A stretch of DNA of 64,000 nucleotides, from assembly GCF_001612725.1 (NCBI RefSeq), contig NZ_BDAZ01000022.1:1-64000 (forward strand), given 5' to 3'. Under the pieces are notes generated by a model. That model had not been told where the DNA came from and made no database searches. It saw nothing but the letters and a program-made list of their open reading frames with translations. How positions within the stretch are numbered: the stretch's first letter is position 1; the number at the start of each line of letters is the position of its first letter. Position numbers and translations under genes: made by a program. This document shows positions 46,656-54,670 of the stretch, one piece after another. This DNA comes from Nocardia anaemiae NBRC 100462. GTDB taxonomy: Bacteria > Actinomycetota > Actinomycetes > Mycobacteriales > Mycobacteriaceae.

Positions 46656-47555
46656 TCACGCCAGATGCGCCGGGAAGAACATCTGCTGAAGCTGACTGAC
46701 CAGCAGGTTCGTCATGAAGATGCAGAACACGCTGAGCACCACGGACGCATTGACCGCGTCGGCGACGCCCTTCGGTCCGCCCTTCGCTTCCAGGCCGCGC
46801 AGACTCGCCACCAGCACGACGATCGCAGCGAACAGCAACGACTTGACTACCGCGAAGACCACGTCGGTGGGCGTAGCGAAGGCTCCGAACGTCTGCCAGA
46901 AGCTGCCCGGCACAACATGGTTGACCGTCGTCGAGATGACCAGGCCCGCTGACACACCGGCCGCGATGATGACCGCGCAGAGCACCGGCGCGATCGCGAT
47001 CATCGCCAGGAACCGCGGCATCACCAATCGCTGCACCGGATCCACGCCCATCACCCGCATCGCATCGATCTCCTCGCGGATCGAGCGCGCGCCCAGATCC
47101 GAGGCGATCGCCGAGGCTGCTGCGCCACTCATCAGCATCCCGGCTGCCATCGGCGCGCCCTGTCCGACTACGCCCAGACCGCTCGCGGCGCCGGCCAGGG
47201 AGTTCGCCCCGACCTGATTCATAATGCCGCCCACCTCGACCGCGACCTCGGCGCCGATCGGAATCGCCATCAACAGCGCCGGCAAGGCCGTGACCTTCAG
47301 CAGATTCCATGTCTGATCCAGGATTGCGTACAGCGGCAGCCGCAACCGCACGCCGTCGACGACCAGGTATCGCACCACCGCCGCGGTGAGTTCGGCGGAT
47401 CTACCGATAGTTGCCAGTGAACGGATCGGCGCTTCGCGCAGATACTTCAGGGGGCCTGACCCGCCGCCCGGGCGGAGCTCTTCCGGTTCGCCGACCGATG
47501 ATGCGTCGAGCCCGGGCGGCGATTGTCCGGCGACCGACGGCACCGTTGCAGTCAT
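46656..47555 (-). CDS. yrbEA: YrbE-type ABC permease A of the Mce system
   Basis: 299 residues from ATG 47555, with GAAAGGA upstream. MlaE family: hydrophobic segments plus ASDLGARSIREEIDAMRVMG, the signature coupling loop. It begins 69 bp after the P450 no. 3 stop, with no terminator-like hairpin seen between, so the permease and Mce genes appear to be read from the same transcript as the oxidative genes before it. Confidence 0.94.
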   Translation of the reverse strand: MTATVPSVAGQSPPGLDASSVGEPEELRPGGGSGPLKYLREAPIRSLATIGRSAELTAAVVRYLVVDGVRLRLPLYAILDQTWNLLKVTALPALLMAIPIGAEVAVEVGGIMNQVGANSLAGAASGLGVVGQGAPMAAGMLMSGAAASAIASDLGARSIREEIDAMRVMGVDPVQRLVMPRFLAMIAIAPVLCAVIIAAGVSAGLVISTTVNHVVPGSFWQTFGAFATPTDVVFAVVKSLLFAAIVVLVASLRGLEAKGGPKGVADAVNASVVLSVFCIFMTNLLVSQLQQMFFPAHLA

Positions 47556-47624
47556 CGATCGCTATCCTTTCCACGTACTGGAACCGCAAGCTATGGGGAT
47601 TTCATGAAGCCTGCGGATTCGAAG

Positions 47625-48890
47625 CTAGAAGAGCACCCGCAGCTCTGCTGGAGAGCGGAAACTATGTCCGAGTATTTCCGGCGCGGCGAACGACGGGTCG
47701 AGCCGGATATCCGGTGCACGATCCAGGATCATGCCGACGGCCGCGGCGATCTCGACCCGCGCCACATGGAGTCCTATGCACAGGTGCGGGCCATACCCGA
47801 AACCGATGTGGGGTCGTCCATTTCTTGCCAGATCGAACGTTTCGGGGTCGGTGAATACATCGTCGTCGTGGTTCGCTGAGCCGACCCACGCAACCACACC
47901 CGTACCCGCCGGCACATCGATGCCTGCAATCGAAGTATCCGCTTTCGCTTGACGGAAGACCGCGACAATCGGCCCCTCCCACCTGAGTGTCTCTTCGACG
48001 GCCTTGGGCAACAGGTTTCGGTTCGCGGCGACTGCGGCCCGCTGATCGGGATGGGTGAGAAGCGCCACCATCGTGTTCAGTGTTCCGCGCATCGCAGTTT
48101 CGGCGCCTGCCGCCAGCAGGGTTCCGAAGTAGGGGGTGATTTCCTCGGAGGTCAAGCGACGGCCGTCGACCTCGATGTCCACCAGGTCCTGCATCAACCC
48201 AGGCCGGCTGTATTTGCCTGCGCGCCGCTCGTCCACCTCCTCACGCAGGAGATCGTGCAGGCGCACGGCACCGGCCATCGCGATCTCGGGGTGAGTGCCG
48301 AACAGCAGCGAGGACACCCCGAGCTTGAGAAACTCGTCCGCATTCTCCGGGCGAAGGCCGAGGAAATGGTGCAGAACTTCGACCGGAAAGATCAGGGCAA
48401 AATCTTTCACAAGGTCTGCCGAGCCGGCGGCGATCAGCTTGTCGAGCAGCTTGGAGATCGCAGGTTCCACGATTTCTCCGCGCATCGTTTCGGCGATGCG
48501 CCGTCCGAACGCGTCCTTCACCAGGCCGCGGTAGAACGTATGATCCGGTGGGTCCATCATCATGAAGCTGCGTCCATGCAATTGCCCGAGGGTGGGGAGA
48601 TACACCTCGGAGGAGAAGACGGCCGGGTCTTTCAGTACGGCCGCGACTTCGTCGTAGCCGAACACCGATACCACGGACTTGCCGACCGTCGACGCGGCGA
48701 TACCGGCTATGGAGAACGTCTCGAATTCTTCCGTAAGTATGTCACCCGCGTAGACCGGGCTATTTTTTCGATAGCGCCGGAGCACCGAGTAGATATCTTT
48801 TGTCTCATTACGTGCCTTGCCGGCCGCGTCCTCGAATGCGCCGAACACATCGAAAGAGTTGAAGTCGGTCACGTGTGGAAATTCGGTCAT
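47625..48890 (-). CDS. Cytochrome P450 no. 3
   Basis: 421 residues from ATG 48890 (AAGGGG upstream). Features: MMDPPDHTFYRGLVKDAFGR, I-helix LLAAGAETAMRGT (Glu in place of Asp), ExxR in EETLRWE, heme loop IGFGYGPHLCIGLHVARVE with Cys371. It is similar in these motifs to P450 no. 1. It follows the ALDH by 46 bp and precedes yrbEA by 69 bp on the same strand, so its substrate is likely what the Mce system imports. No ferredoxin is encoded next to it. Confidence 0.94.
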   Translation of the reverse strand: MTEFPHVTDFNSFDVFGAFEDAAGKARNETKDIYSVLRRYRKNSPVYAGDILTEEFETFSIAGIAASTVGKSVVSVFGYDEVAAVLKDPAVFSSEVYLPTLGQLHGRSFMMMDPPDHTFYRGLVKDAFGRRIAETMRGEIVEPAISKLLDKLIAAGSADLVKDFALIFPVEVLHHFLGLRPENADEFLKLGVSSLLFGTHPEIAMAGAVRLHDLLREEVDERRAGKYSRPGLMQDLVDIEVDGRRLTSEEITPYFGTLLAAGAETAMRGTLNTMVALLTHPDQRAAVAANRNLLPKAVEETLRWEGPIVAVFRQAKADTSIAGIDVPAGTGVVAWVGSANHDDDVFTDPETFDLARNGRPHIGFGYGPHLCIGLHVARVEIAAAVGMILDRAPDIRLDPSFAAPEILGHSFRSPAELRVLF

Positions 48891-48936
48891 GGGTACCCCT
48901 TGGCAGGATCGAAGATTTGTGAGGTGAAGCGATCCG

Positions 48937-50382
48937 TCATGCCTTGGAGGCCCTGGCGATCGTCTTGATTTCTGTATATTCGAGCAAGCCTTCGATGCCT
49001 CCTTCTCGCCCGATTCCGGAGGCCTTGAATCCGCCGAACGGCCATGCCGGGTCGAGGAAGAATCCGTTGACGCTGCATGTGCCGACGCGCATCGACTGCG
49101 TGAACCGTTCGATGCGTTCCGGATCCGAACCGAAAATCGCCCCGGCCAGTCCGTATCCCGAGGCGTTGGCCAAATCGAGGGCCTCCTCGTCGGTGTCGTA
49201 GGGAATGACGACAGCGACGGGGCCGAAGATCTCCTCTTGCGCGACGCGACTGTCGTTCGACAAGCCGGAAATGATCGTCGGCTCCACGAACCACCCGGTG
49301 GTGAGACCGGCCGGGCGGCCGCCACCAACGCTGATGGTGGCGCCCTCTTCCCGGGCAAGCGCGATATAGGACTCCACGCGGTCCCGTTGACGCTCGGCGA
49401 CCAACGGCCCGATGACGGTCCCTTCCTCCCGCGGATCACCGACGGTCAAAGCACCGACGGCAGCGGACAACGCAGCGACCCATTCGTCGTGACGCGATCG
49501 CGGCACGAGAACCCTCGTCAGTGCGGCACATGCCTGTCCGTTGTTGAGGAACATGCCGGGAAGGAGCCCCGGGAGCACCTCGACCGGGTCGACGTCATCG
49601 AGGATCACGGCCGCGGATTTGCCACCCAGCTCGAGGGCTACGCGGGTGAGGTTACGACCGCATACCTCCGCGATATCACGGCCTGCCAGCGTACTTCCGG
49701 TAAAGGACACCTTGTCGATGCGTGTCGACGCAACAAGATGGGCTCCCGCCTCTCGCCCGGCCGGAAGGATGCTCACAACACCGTGCGGCAATCCCGCGGC
49801 ATGGACCGCTTCGGCCACGATCATTGCATCGAGTGCCGTTTCCGGGGACGGCTTGATGACGATCGTGCAGCCGGCCGCGAGCGCCGGCGCGAGCTTGCTG
49901 GCGAGCAGATAGACAGGCCCGTTCCACGGGACGATCGCGGCCACCACACCAACCGGCTCACGCACCAGCACGGAGTCCACGCCGAACAACCCGGGTCGCG
50001 GCTCCCGCCAGGGCGCAATTTTTAGCAACCCGGCGTAGTAGTCGAAGAAGACCGCTCCGGCCGGCGCTTGGCCGACCGTGCTGAACGCGATCGGAGAACC
50101 GACCTCGGCAGTGATCAGTTCGGCAAGCTCAGTTTCGCGCCGGCGCAACTCCCCCGCGATCCGGCCCAGCACATCGGCCCGCTCCTCGAGCGTCGTATGC
50201 GGCCACGGCCCATGGTCGAAGGCCTCACGGGCCACAGCGATCGCACGGTCGATGTCGTCTTCGGTGACAACCGGAACCGTGCCACACACCTGCTCGGTGG
50301 CGGCATCGCGCACTTCGAGCACATCCGGTGAGGAGGCCGCGACCCATTCACCCCCGATGAACAGGTCTTTCCAGGTCTTCAT
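48937..50382 (-). CDS. NAD(P)-dependent aldehyde dehydrogenase
   Basis: 481 residues from ATG 50382 with AAGGAG 8 bases upstream; the frame to 50460 is not supported. Key sites: VPWNGPVYLLASKLAPALAA, FTGSTLAGRDIA, base Glu in LELGGKSAAVIL, Cys285 in NNGQACAALTRV and PFGGFKASGIGREGG. It is close in motif to the 13969-15411 enzyme. It lies between the zinc alcohol dehydrogenase and P450 no. 3 and should take the aldehyde made by that dehydrogenase to the acid. Confidence 0.93.
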   Translation of the reverse strand: MKTWKDLFIGGEWVAASSPDVLEVRDAATEQVCGTVPVVTEDDIDRAIAVAREAFDHGPWPHTTLEERADVLGRIAGELRRRETELAELITAEVGSPIAFSTVGQAPAGAVFFDYYAGLLKIAPWREPRPGLFGVDSVLVREPVGVVAAIVPWNGPVYLLASKLAPALAAGCTIVIKPSPETALDAMIVAEAVHAAGLPHGVVSILPAGREAGAHLVASTRIDKVSFTGSTLAGRDIAEVCGRNLTRVALELGGKSAAVILDDVDPVEVLPGLLPGMFLNNGQACAALTRVLVPRSRHDEWVAALSAAVGALTVGDPREEGTVIGPLVAERQRDRVESYIALAREEGATISVGGGRPAGLTTGWFVEPTIISGLSNDSRVAQEEIFGPVAVVIPYDTDEEALDLANASGYGLAGAIFGSDPERIERFTQSMRVGTCSVNGFFLDPAWPFGGFKASGIGREGGIEGLLEYTEIKTIARASKA

Positions 50383-50487
50383 TGCAGATCTCCTTGAATA
50401 CGGACCGATCGGCCCTACTTGTGGAACTTGGACAGCGGGCACGACGAACCGGCTCGCCATCTTTTGGATCGAGTGGATACGCGGGCG

Positions 50488-51540
50488 CTAAGGCGTCGGG
50501 CGATCTCCCGGAAAACGAATTACACCTCGACCGACGATCCGGCCCGCGCGCAAGTCGCTGTAGCCCTGTTCGAGGTTCTCGAAGTCGTACTCGGTGATGT
50601 CGATTTCGGCTTTACCCGCCCCCACCAGCTCGAAGAGGGCCTTCAGCTCCGACAACGAGCAACTCGCGGAGTTGAACACCACGGCACCGAACTGCGGCAG
50701 CCCGAATCTGAACGGCAACGTCCCCCCGCCCGTGCCGACAATTCCGACGGCGCCCAACGGCTTCACGATCCGCGATGACAACTCTAGCGTCGCGTCGATA
50801 CCCACGAATTCCAGAACGGCATCCACACCGCGTCCCGAGGTGAGTTTCATGATTTCCTCGACCGTGCCAGGACCGGAAACCACACCGAGGTCCGCGCCGC
50901 GCACGATCGCGTTGTCGAGACGCTCCGCCAAATCGACCGCGATCACCGTCGCCGGCGTCATGAAACGCAGCAGCTGCAATGCGAAAGCACCAACGCCACC
51001 GACACCGACAACCGCCACATACCCGTTGTCACGTACATGCGGCAGCACCCGATGGATCACACCATATGCGGCAGCACCCGCGTCCGCGGCAGGCGCGATG
51101 AGAAGATGGACCAGCTCCCCGATCGGAAGAGTGTCCCGGCGCCGCGCCACCATATACGGTGCCAGACCACCATCACCGCCCACCCCATAGCTCATAGGCC
51201 GATTGAGGCAGACATTGTCGTTGCCCTCGACGCAATACTCACAGGCACCGCACGAGCTCGAGGGCGACACGGCAACCGAGTCCCCAATGCTCAGGTCCCG
51301 AACATTGCTGCCAACAGCAGCAACCCACCCCACGTTTTCGTGCCCCAGCGTGTACTCCTTGGCAGACTGCATAAAGCCGTGATCCATCAGTTCGAGATCC
51401 GTACGACAGATACCCGCAGCCGTCATCTGAATCAGCACATCATCGGGCCCTGGGGACGGAACAGGGATATCGCGCCACACACCGGCACCACCACCCGCGG
51501 GAACGCGGTATGCCTTCATGCTGATCGGAAGGTCAGACAC
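50488..51540 (-). CDS. Zinc-dependent alcohol dehydrogenase (ADH-A type)
   Basis: 350 residues from GTG 51540 (GAGGAG 8 bases upstream). Catalytic zinc ligands Cys45 (AAGICRTD) and His67-Glu68 (LGHENVG); structural zinc Cys97, Cys100, Cys103, Cys111 (CGACEYCVEGNDNVC); NAD-binding VVGVGGVGAFALQLL. It resembles the secondary-alcohol dehydrogenase ADH-A of Rhodococcus. As first gene of the ADH-ALDH-P450-mce unit it would oxidise the hydroxylated substrate. A TetR gene starts 197 bp away on the other strand. Confidence 0.93.
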   Translation of the reverse strand: MSDLPISMKAYRVPAGGGAGVWRDIPVPSPGPDDVLIQMTAAGICRTDLELMDHGFMQSAKEYTLGHENVGWVAAVGSNVRDLSIGDSVAVSPSSSCGACEYCVEGNDNVCLNRPMSYGVGGDGGLAPYMVARRRDTLPIGELVHLLIAPAADAGAAAYGVIHRVLPHVRDNGYVAVVGVGGVGAFALQLLRFMTPATVIAVDLAERLDNAIVRGADLGVVSGPGTVEEIMKLTSGRGVDAVLEFVGIDATLELSSRIVKPLGAVGIVGTGGGTLPFRFGLPQFGAVVFNSASCSLSELKALFELVGAGKAEIDITEYDFENLEQGYSDLRAGRIVGRGVIRFPGDRPTP

Positions 51541-51628
51541 AACAAGCTCCTCATCTACCTACTGCCCAATCCGGCGATCCGCGATACGGACGGCGGCCTG
51601 GCTGTGATCTGCATCGCACCATACTTAC

Positions 51629-51645
51629 CGACACACTGTGTTGGC
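51629..51645. promoter_or_regulatory. Candidate operator between ADH and TetR genes
   Basis: CGACACA-CTG-TGTTGG is an inverted repeat with one mismatch in the divergent intergenic region. It suits repression of the ADH-mce unit by the adjacent TetR protein. Confidence 0.4.
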
Positions 51646-51736
51646 AAGTAGTTGTTCGGACCAGTCCGGATACGGTGGTAGTCGGATCCCCGCAGTGGCA
51701 GCCGATTCGCCACTCGGACATGGGAAGGAGAGGACT

Positions 51737-52372
51737 TTGGGTGGACGAGCTACGTCCTCGGACGGCGTGAAACCGAGTGGGCCCGGGACACGTACCGGTC
51801 GACCACGAGACCCTGCCATCGACGAGCGCGTACTGTCAGCCGCCCGGTTGGTTTATCGAGATGTCGGCCACGCGGGTTTTCACTTCGACGCCGTAGCCAA
51901 GGTTGCCCGCGTTTCGCGGGACGCACTCTATCGGCGCTACGCCAGCAGCGACGCACTGCTCCTCGCGGCTCTCGAGTATGCCCGATGGCCGGTATTCCGA
52001 TACGAGAGCGACCGATCTCTTCGCGTCCAGCTGACCGATTTCGCCACCAATGTCTACCACTACTTCTCCTCGGTGGACGGAAGCGCGCACCTGCGGTTAC
52101 ACGTAGAGGCCAACCGGATCCCGGAGGTGTTCAGGGAGTACCGGCAAAGACTGCTGGAGCCGCAACTGGTCGCGATCATCCAAGCCGTAGACGCTCATGC
52201 GCGAGCCGAGGGCATGCACGATCTGGATGCCGGGGAGTTGATGCTGACACTCAGTGGGGCAGTGATGATGCGCGCCCTCGTCGATCAGGACACCAACAAC
52301 GCTTCGCTTGACCCCATAATGGTCGACAATCTCATCGAGGGCGCATTGCGAGGCGCAACGTTCAGACGTTAA
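51737..52372 (+). CDS. TetR-family regulator
   Basis: 211 residues if TTG 51737 is the start (GGAAGGAGAGGA upstream); GTG 51767 is an alternative, while the frame extends back to 51638 without a ribosome site. Helix-turn-helix at about residues 25-75 (VLSAARLVYRDVGHAGFHFD, KVARVSRDALYRRYASSDAL), then a helical ligand domain with LRLHVEANRIPEVFREYR. It is divergent from the alcohol dehydrogenase and is the best candidate regulator of the ADH-ALDH-P450-mce unit. Confidence 0.85.
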   Translation: MGGRATSSDGVKPSGPGTRTGRPRDPAIDERVLSAARLVYRDVGHAGFHFDAVAKVARVSRDALYRRYASSDALLLAALEYARWPVFRYESDRSLRVQLTDFATNVYHYFSSVDGSAHLRLHVEANRIPEVFREYRQRLLEPQLVAIIQAVDAHARAEGMHDLDAGELMLTLSGAVMMRALVDQDTNNASLDPIMVDNLIEGALRGATFRR

Positions 52373-52725
52373 CGCGACCGGGCCAACGCCGTCGCGGAGG
52401 TCGGTCGGGTCACATGATCAGGTGCGGTTCGAACGCCGCGTGGCGCGAGATCAGTTGTGGCCGAATTCCGAGGAGCCTCGACCACGAGGCGTACCAACCC
52501 GCGACTCGTGGCGTCCAGGCAGGTAATGCGGATCTACCCGGAAGCCGCCCCACCGTGCGCTGCCGAGATCATCGAGCGCACCGCACACGAGAAGCGGGGC
52601 CCCACTATTGCTGAACGGGCTCGTTCAGTATAGTCTCCAAGAGCAAAAGCTGAACGGCCCAGTTCGTGAACTGTACCGACTGCATTTTAGCAGTTGGAAA
52701 CTTCACGCAAGGAGCGTGCCCAACG
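52373..52725. other. Intergenic region before the decayed ligase copy
   Basis: 353 bp. No gene seen in the first 240 bases. The last 120 bases are related to the promoter region of the ligase at 20662: both have GTTCAGTATAG, and 23 identical bases covering the ribosome site and ATG (20644-20666 and 52708-52730). Confidence 0.55.
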
Positions 52726-53460
52726 ATGAGTACCGAGATCACTCCGGATCGCGTACGGACGTTGTTCCGGCTCGTGTTTGCCCCGGTCACACGGCAGCGG
52801 TGGCGTCAGGCGCTGCGACGGTACCGCACGGTGCAGAATCCGCTGGATGTCACAGGTGCCGCCGTCATCGATCCGACGATCCGGACCAAGGCGATCGAAG
52901 CCGTCTCCGAGGATCGCGCGGTCGGCACAGTAGCCGTGATCTCCGGTCCGTCAAGGAAGCCACCGGCGCCCCCCATTTGGCCACGCGTTACTCAATGCGA
53001 TCGGGGCCCCGGCACCAACGACTCCGGTCACCTTGGTCAACCAGGTGCTGCAGCCCATCGCGGAGCATACGAAGTCGACTCCCGGCGAGGCGCAGATCGG
53101 TCATCCGATCCCCGGACCGCGGCAGTCGGTGGTCGCGCTACGCAACCTCACCTGCGGTCCCGAACGATTGATTCCGTTCACGCTGCCTGGGCGCCGACGG
53201 AACCCGTGACAGTGGAGGTGACAGCGCCGAGACACGGGACATGGTCGGAATCGAACGCTCAAACCGTCCGGACTCAGACCGGGATCCCCAAAGTGCTAGC
53301 AGGTTGGTGACCAGTTCGGAACAGGCCGTGCCGGTAGCGATGGGTTTCGGCCGGCAGGTGGCGTCGAAGATCGCGTCGTGCCCACGGACGGCACACTCTC
53401 CTTCGCCCGCACATTGGCGGCCGAAATATTCACCGTCTCAACAACTTCCGCTCGCCACAG
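52726..53460 (+). pseudogene. Decayed copy of the ADP-forming acyl-CoA ligase and hydratase genes
   Basis: It starts like the 20662 gene (MSTEITPDRVRTLF against MSSDITPQRLKTLF), then jumps over some 335 codons to TVQNPLDVTGAAVID. A frame change follows, after which LLNAIGAPAPTTPVTLVNQV and PRQSVVALRNL match the intact ligase in another frame. Next come SRLVTSSEQAVPVAMGFG and VASKIAS in a third frame. At about 53377 the match switches to the C-terminus of the hydratase half of the 22803 gene (GTLSFARTLAAEIFTVSTTS against GTALDAAREMAAEILAVSPTS). So both genes of the pair were once duplicated here and have lost most of their length. It is not translated as a functional protein. Confidence 0.85.
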
Positions 53461-53471
53461 TGGAAGAACCG

Positions 53472-54632
53472 ATGACACCGAACAAACTGCCGACGCGCCG
53501 TCGGTACCCCCATTTCCCCTACTCCATCGAGTGGAACCATGAAAATGCAAGCCGCACTGTCCCGAGGGGCGTCCCCCCTTTCAGCATCGAAGAGATCGAC
53601 ATCGATGATCCACGACCCGACGAAATCCTGGTCCGTATGCGGGCCGCCGGCATCTGCCATACCGATCTCCTGACTCGACAGATGCTTCCCACCGACACGC
53701 CGGTCGTTCTGGGCCATGAGGGCGCGGGCGTGGTTGAGAAGGTTGGGTCGTCGGTGCGGCGCGTGTCCCTCGGCGACCATGTCCTGATCAGCTATGACAG
53801 CTGTGGCTCCTGTCCACGGTGTACGGCGGGGATGCCGAGCGACTACGCGCAATTCGCGGTCCTAAACTCTTCCGGTGGACGGGCGGACGGTTCCAGCCCG
53901 CTGAGCCAGGACGGAAATCGTGTTGCCGGGGCGTTTTTCGGACAGTCGAGTTTCGCCACTCACGCACTGGTCACCGAGCGCAATGCGGTGGTTGTCGAGG
54001 ACGATGTCGATCTCACGACCACGGCGTCATTCGGCTGCGGAATGCAGACCGGTGCGGGGGCGGTGGCCAACGTGCTACGGCCGGGATCGGATGCACGCCT
54101 TGCCGTTTACGGCGCCGGCTCGGTCGGAATGGCAGCCATCATCATGGCCGCCCGCGCCTTGGATGTGTCCACCATTGTCGCCGTCGATCTCTCCGAGAGC
54201 CGACGTGAAACGGCCCTGAAACTGGGGGTCGCTGCGTCGATCGACGGCTCGGCCGCCGATGTCATCGAGCAGGTCAAGACCGCGGCCGGCGGCGAGATAA
54301 CGCATGCACTGGACACCACGGGGGTGCCTGCGGTGATCGCCGGCGCAGCCAATGCCCTGGGCCCGTTGGGCACACTGGTACTGGTCGGGCTCGGCGCGCC
54401 CCAGGCCACCATCGATATCCCTCCATTCATCGGTGGCGGGCGGTCCCTGCGCGGGTGCATCGAGGGAGACGCCGTCCCGGGCGAGTTCATCCCGCACCTC
54501 GTCGAATGGCATCGCACAGGTCGGTTCCCCATCGAGCGAATCGTCACGCCGTTCCCATTCGCCGAGATCAACACCGCTGTCGCGGCCATGGCCGCGGGCG
54601 GTGCGATCAAACCGGTTCTTACCTTTCCCTGA
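53472..54632 (+). CDS. Zinc-type alcohol dehydrogenase (benzyl/aryl-alcohol type), N-terminal frameshift
   Basis: The uninterrupted frame from ATG 53472 gives 386 residues, but its first 35 or so look random. The natural N-terminus, MKMQAALSRGAS from ATG 53539, is in a different frame and joins FSIEEIDIDDPRPDEILVRM if one base is added in the C-run near 53572-53577. Catalytic zinc ligands are present: AAGICHTD, LGHEGAG and SFGCGMQTGAGA. The structural zinc lobe has CGSCPRC, but the fourth Cys is replaced (GMPSDYAQF where PxYCxxF is expected). Cofactor site AVYGAGSVGMAAI. Either a sequencing slip or a recent lesion. It is followed by a coniferyl-aldehyde-type ALDH, so the pair would turn an aryl or allylic alcohol into an acid. 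Confidence 0.75.
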   Translation: MTPNKLPTRRRYPHFPYSIEWNHENASRTVPRGVPPFSIEEIDIDDPRPDEILVRMRAAGICHTDLLTRQMLPTDTPVVLGHEGAGVVEKVGSSVRRVSLGDHVLISYDSCGSCPRCTAGMPSDYAQFAVLNSSGGRADGSSPLSQDGNRVAGAFFGQSSFATHALVTERNAVVVEDDVDLTTTASFGCGMQTGAGAVANVLRPGSDARLAVYGAGSVGMAAIIMAARALDVSTIVAVDLSESRRETALKLGVAASIDGSAADVIEQVKTAAGGEITHALDTTGVPAVIAGAANALGPLGTLVLVGLGAPQATIDIPPFIGGGRSLRGCIEGDAVPGEFIPHLVEWHRTGRFPIERIVTPFPFAEINTAVAAMAAGGAIKPVLTFP

Positions 54633-54670
54633 CCTTGTCGATCACTGTATTCGAACGAGAGGACTTCACA

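Noticed and set aside
45778..47310. Long N-terminal extensions in the frames of yrbEB, mceA, P450 nos. 2 and 3, and several ALDHs
   Set aside because: These extensions overlap upstream genes and lack ribosome sites; family lengths and Shine-Dalgarno positions support the shorter starts given in the features.
38904..47555. Assignment of the mce operon to mce4 (steroid import)
   Set aside because: No KstR-type operator or steroid ring-degradation genes were seen nearby, and the neighbouring P450 and ADH genes differ from the known mce4 surroundings. The operon type needs phylogeny.
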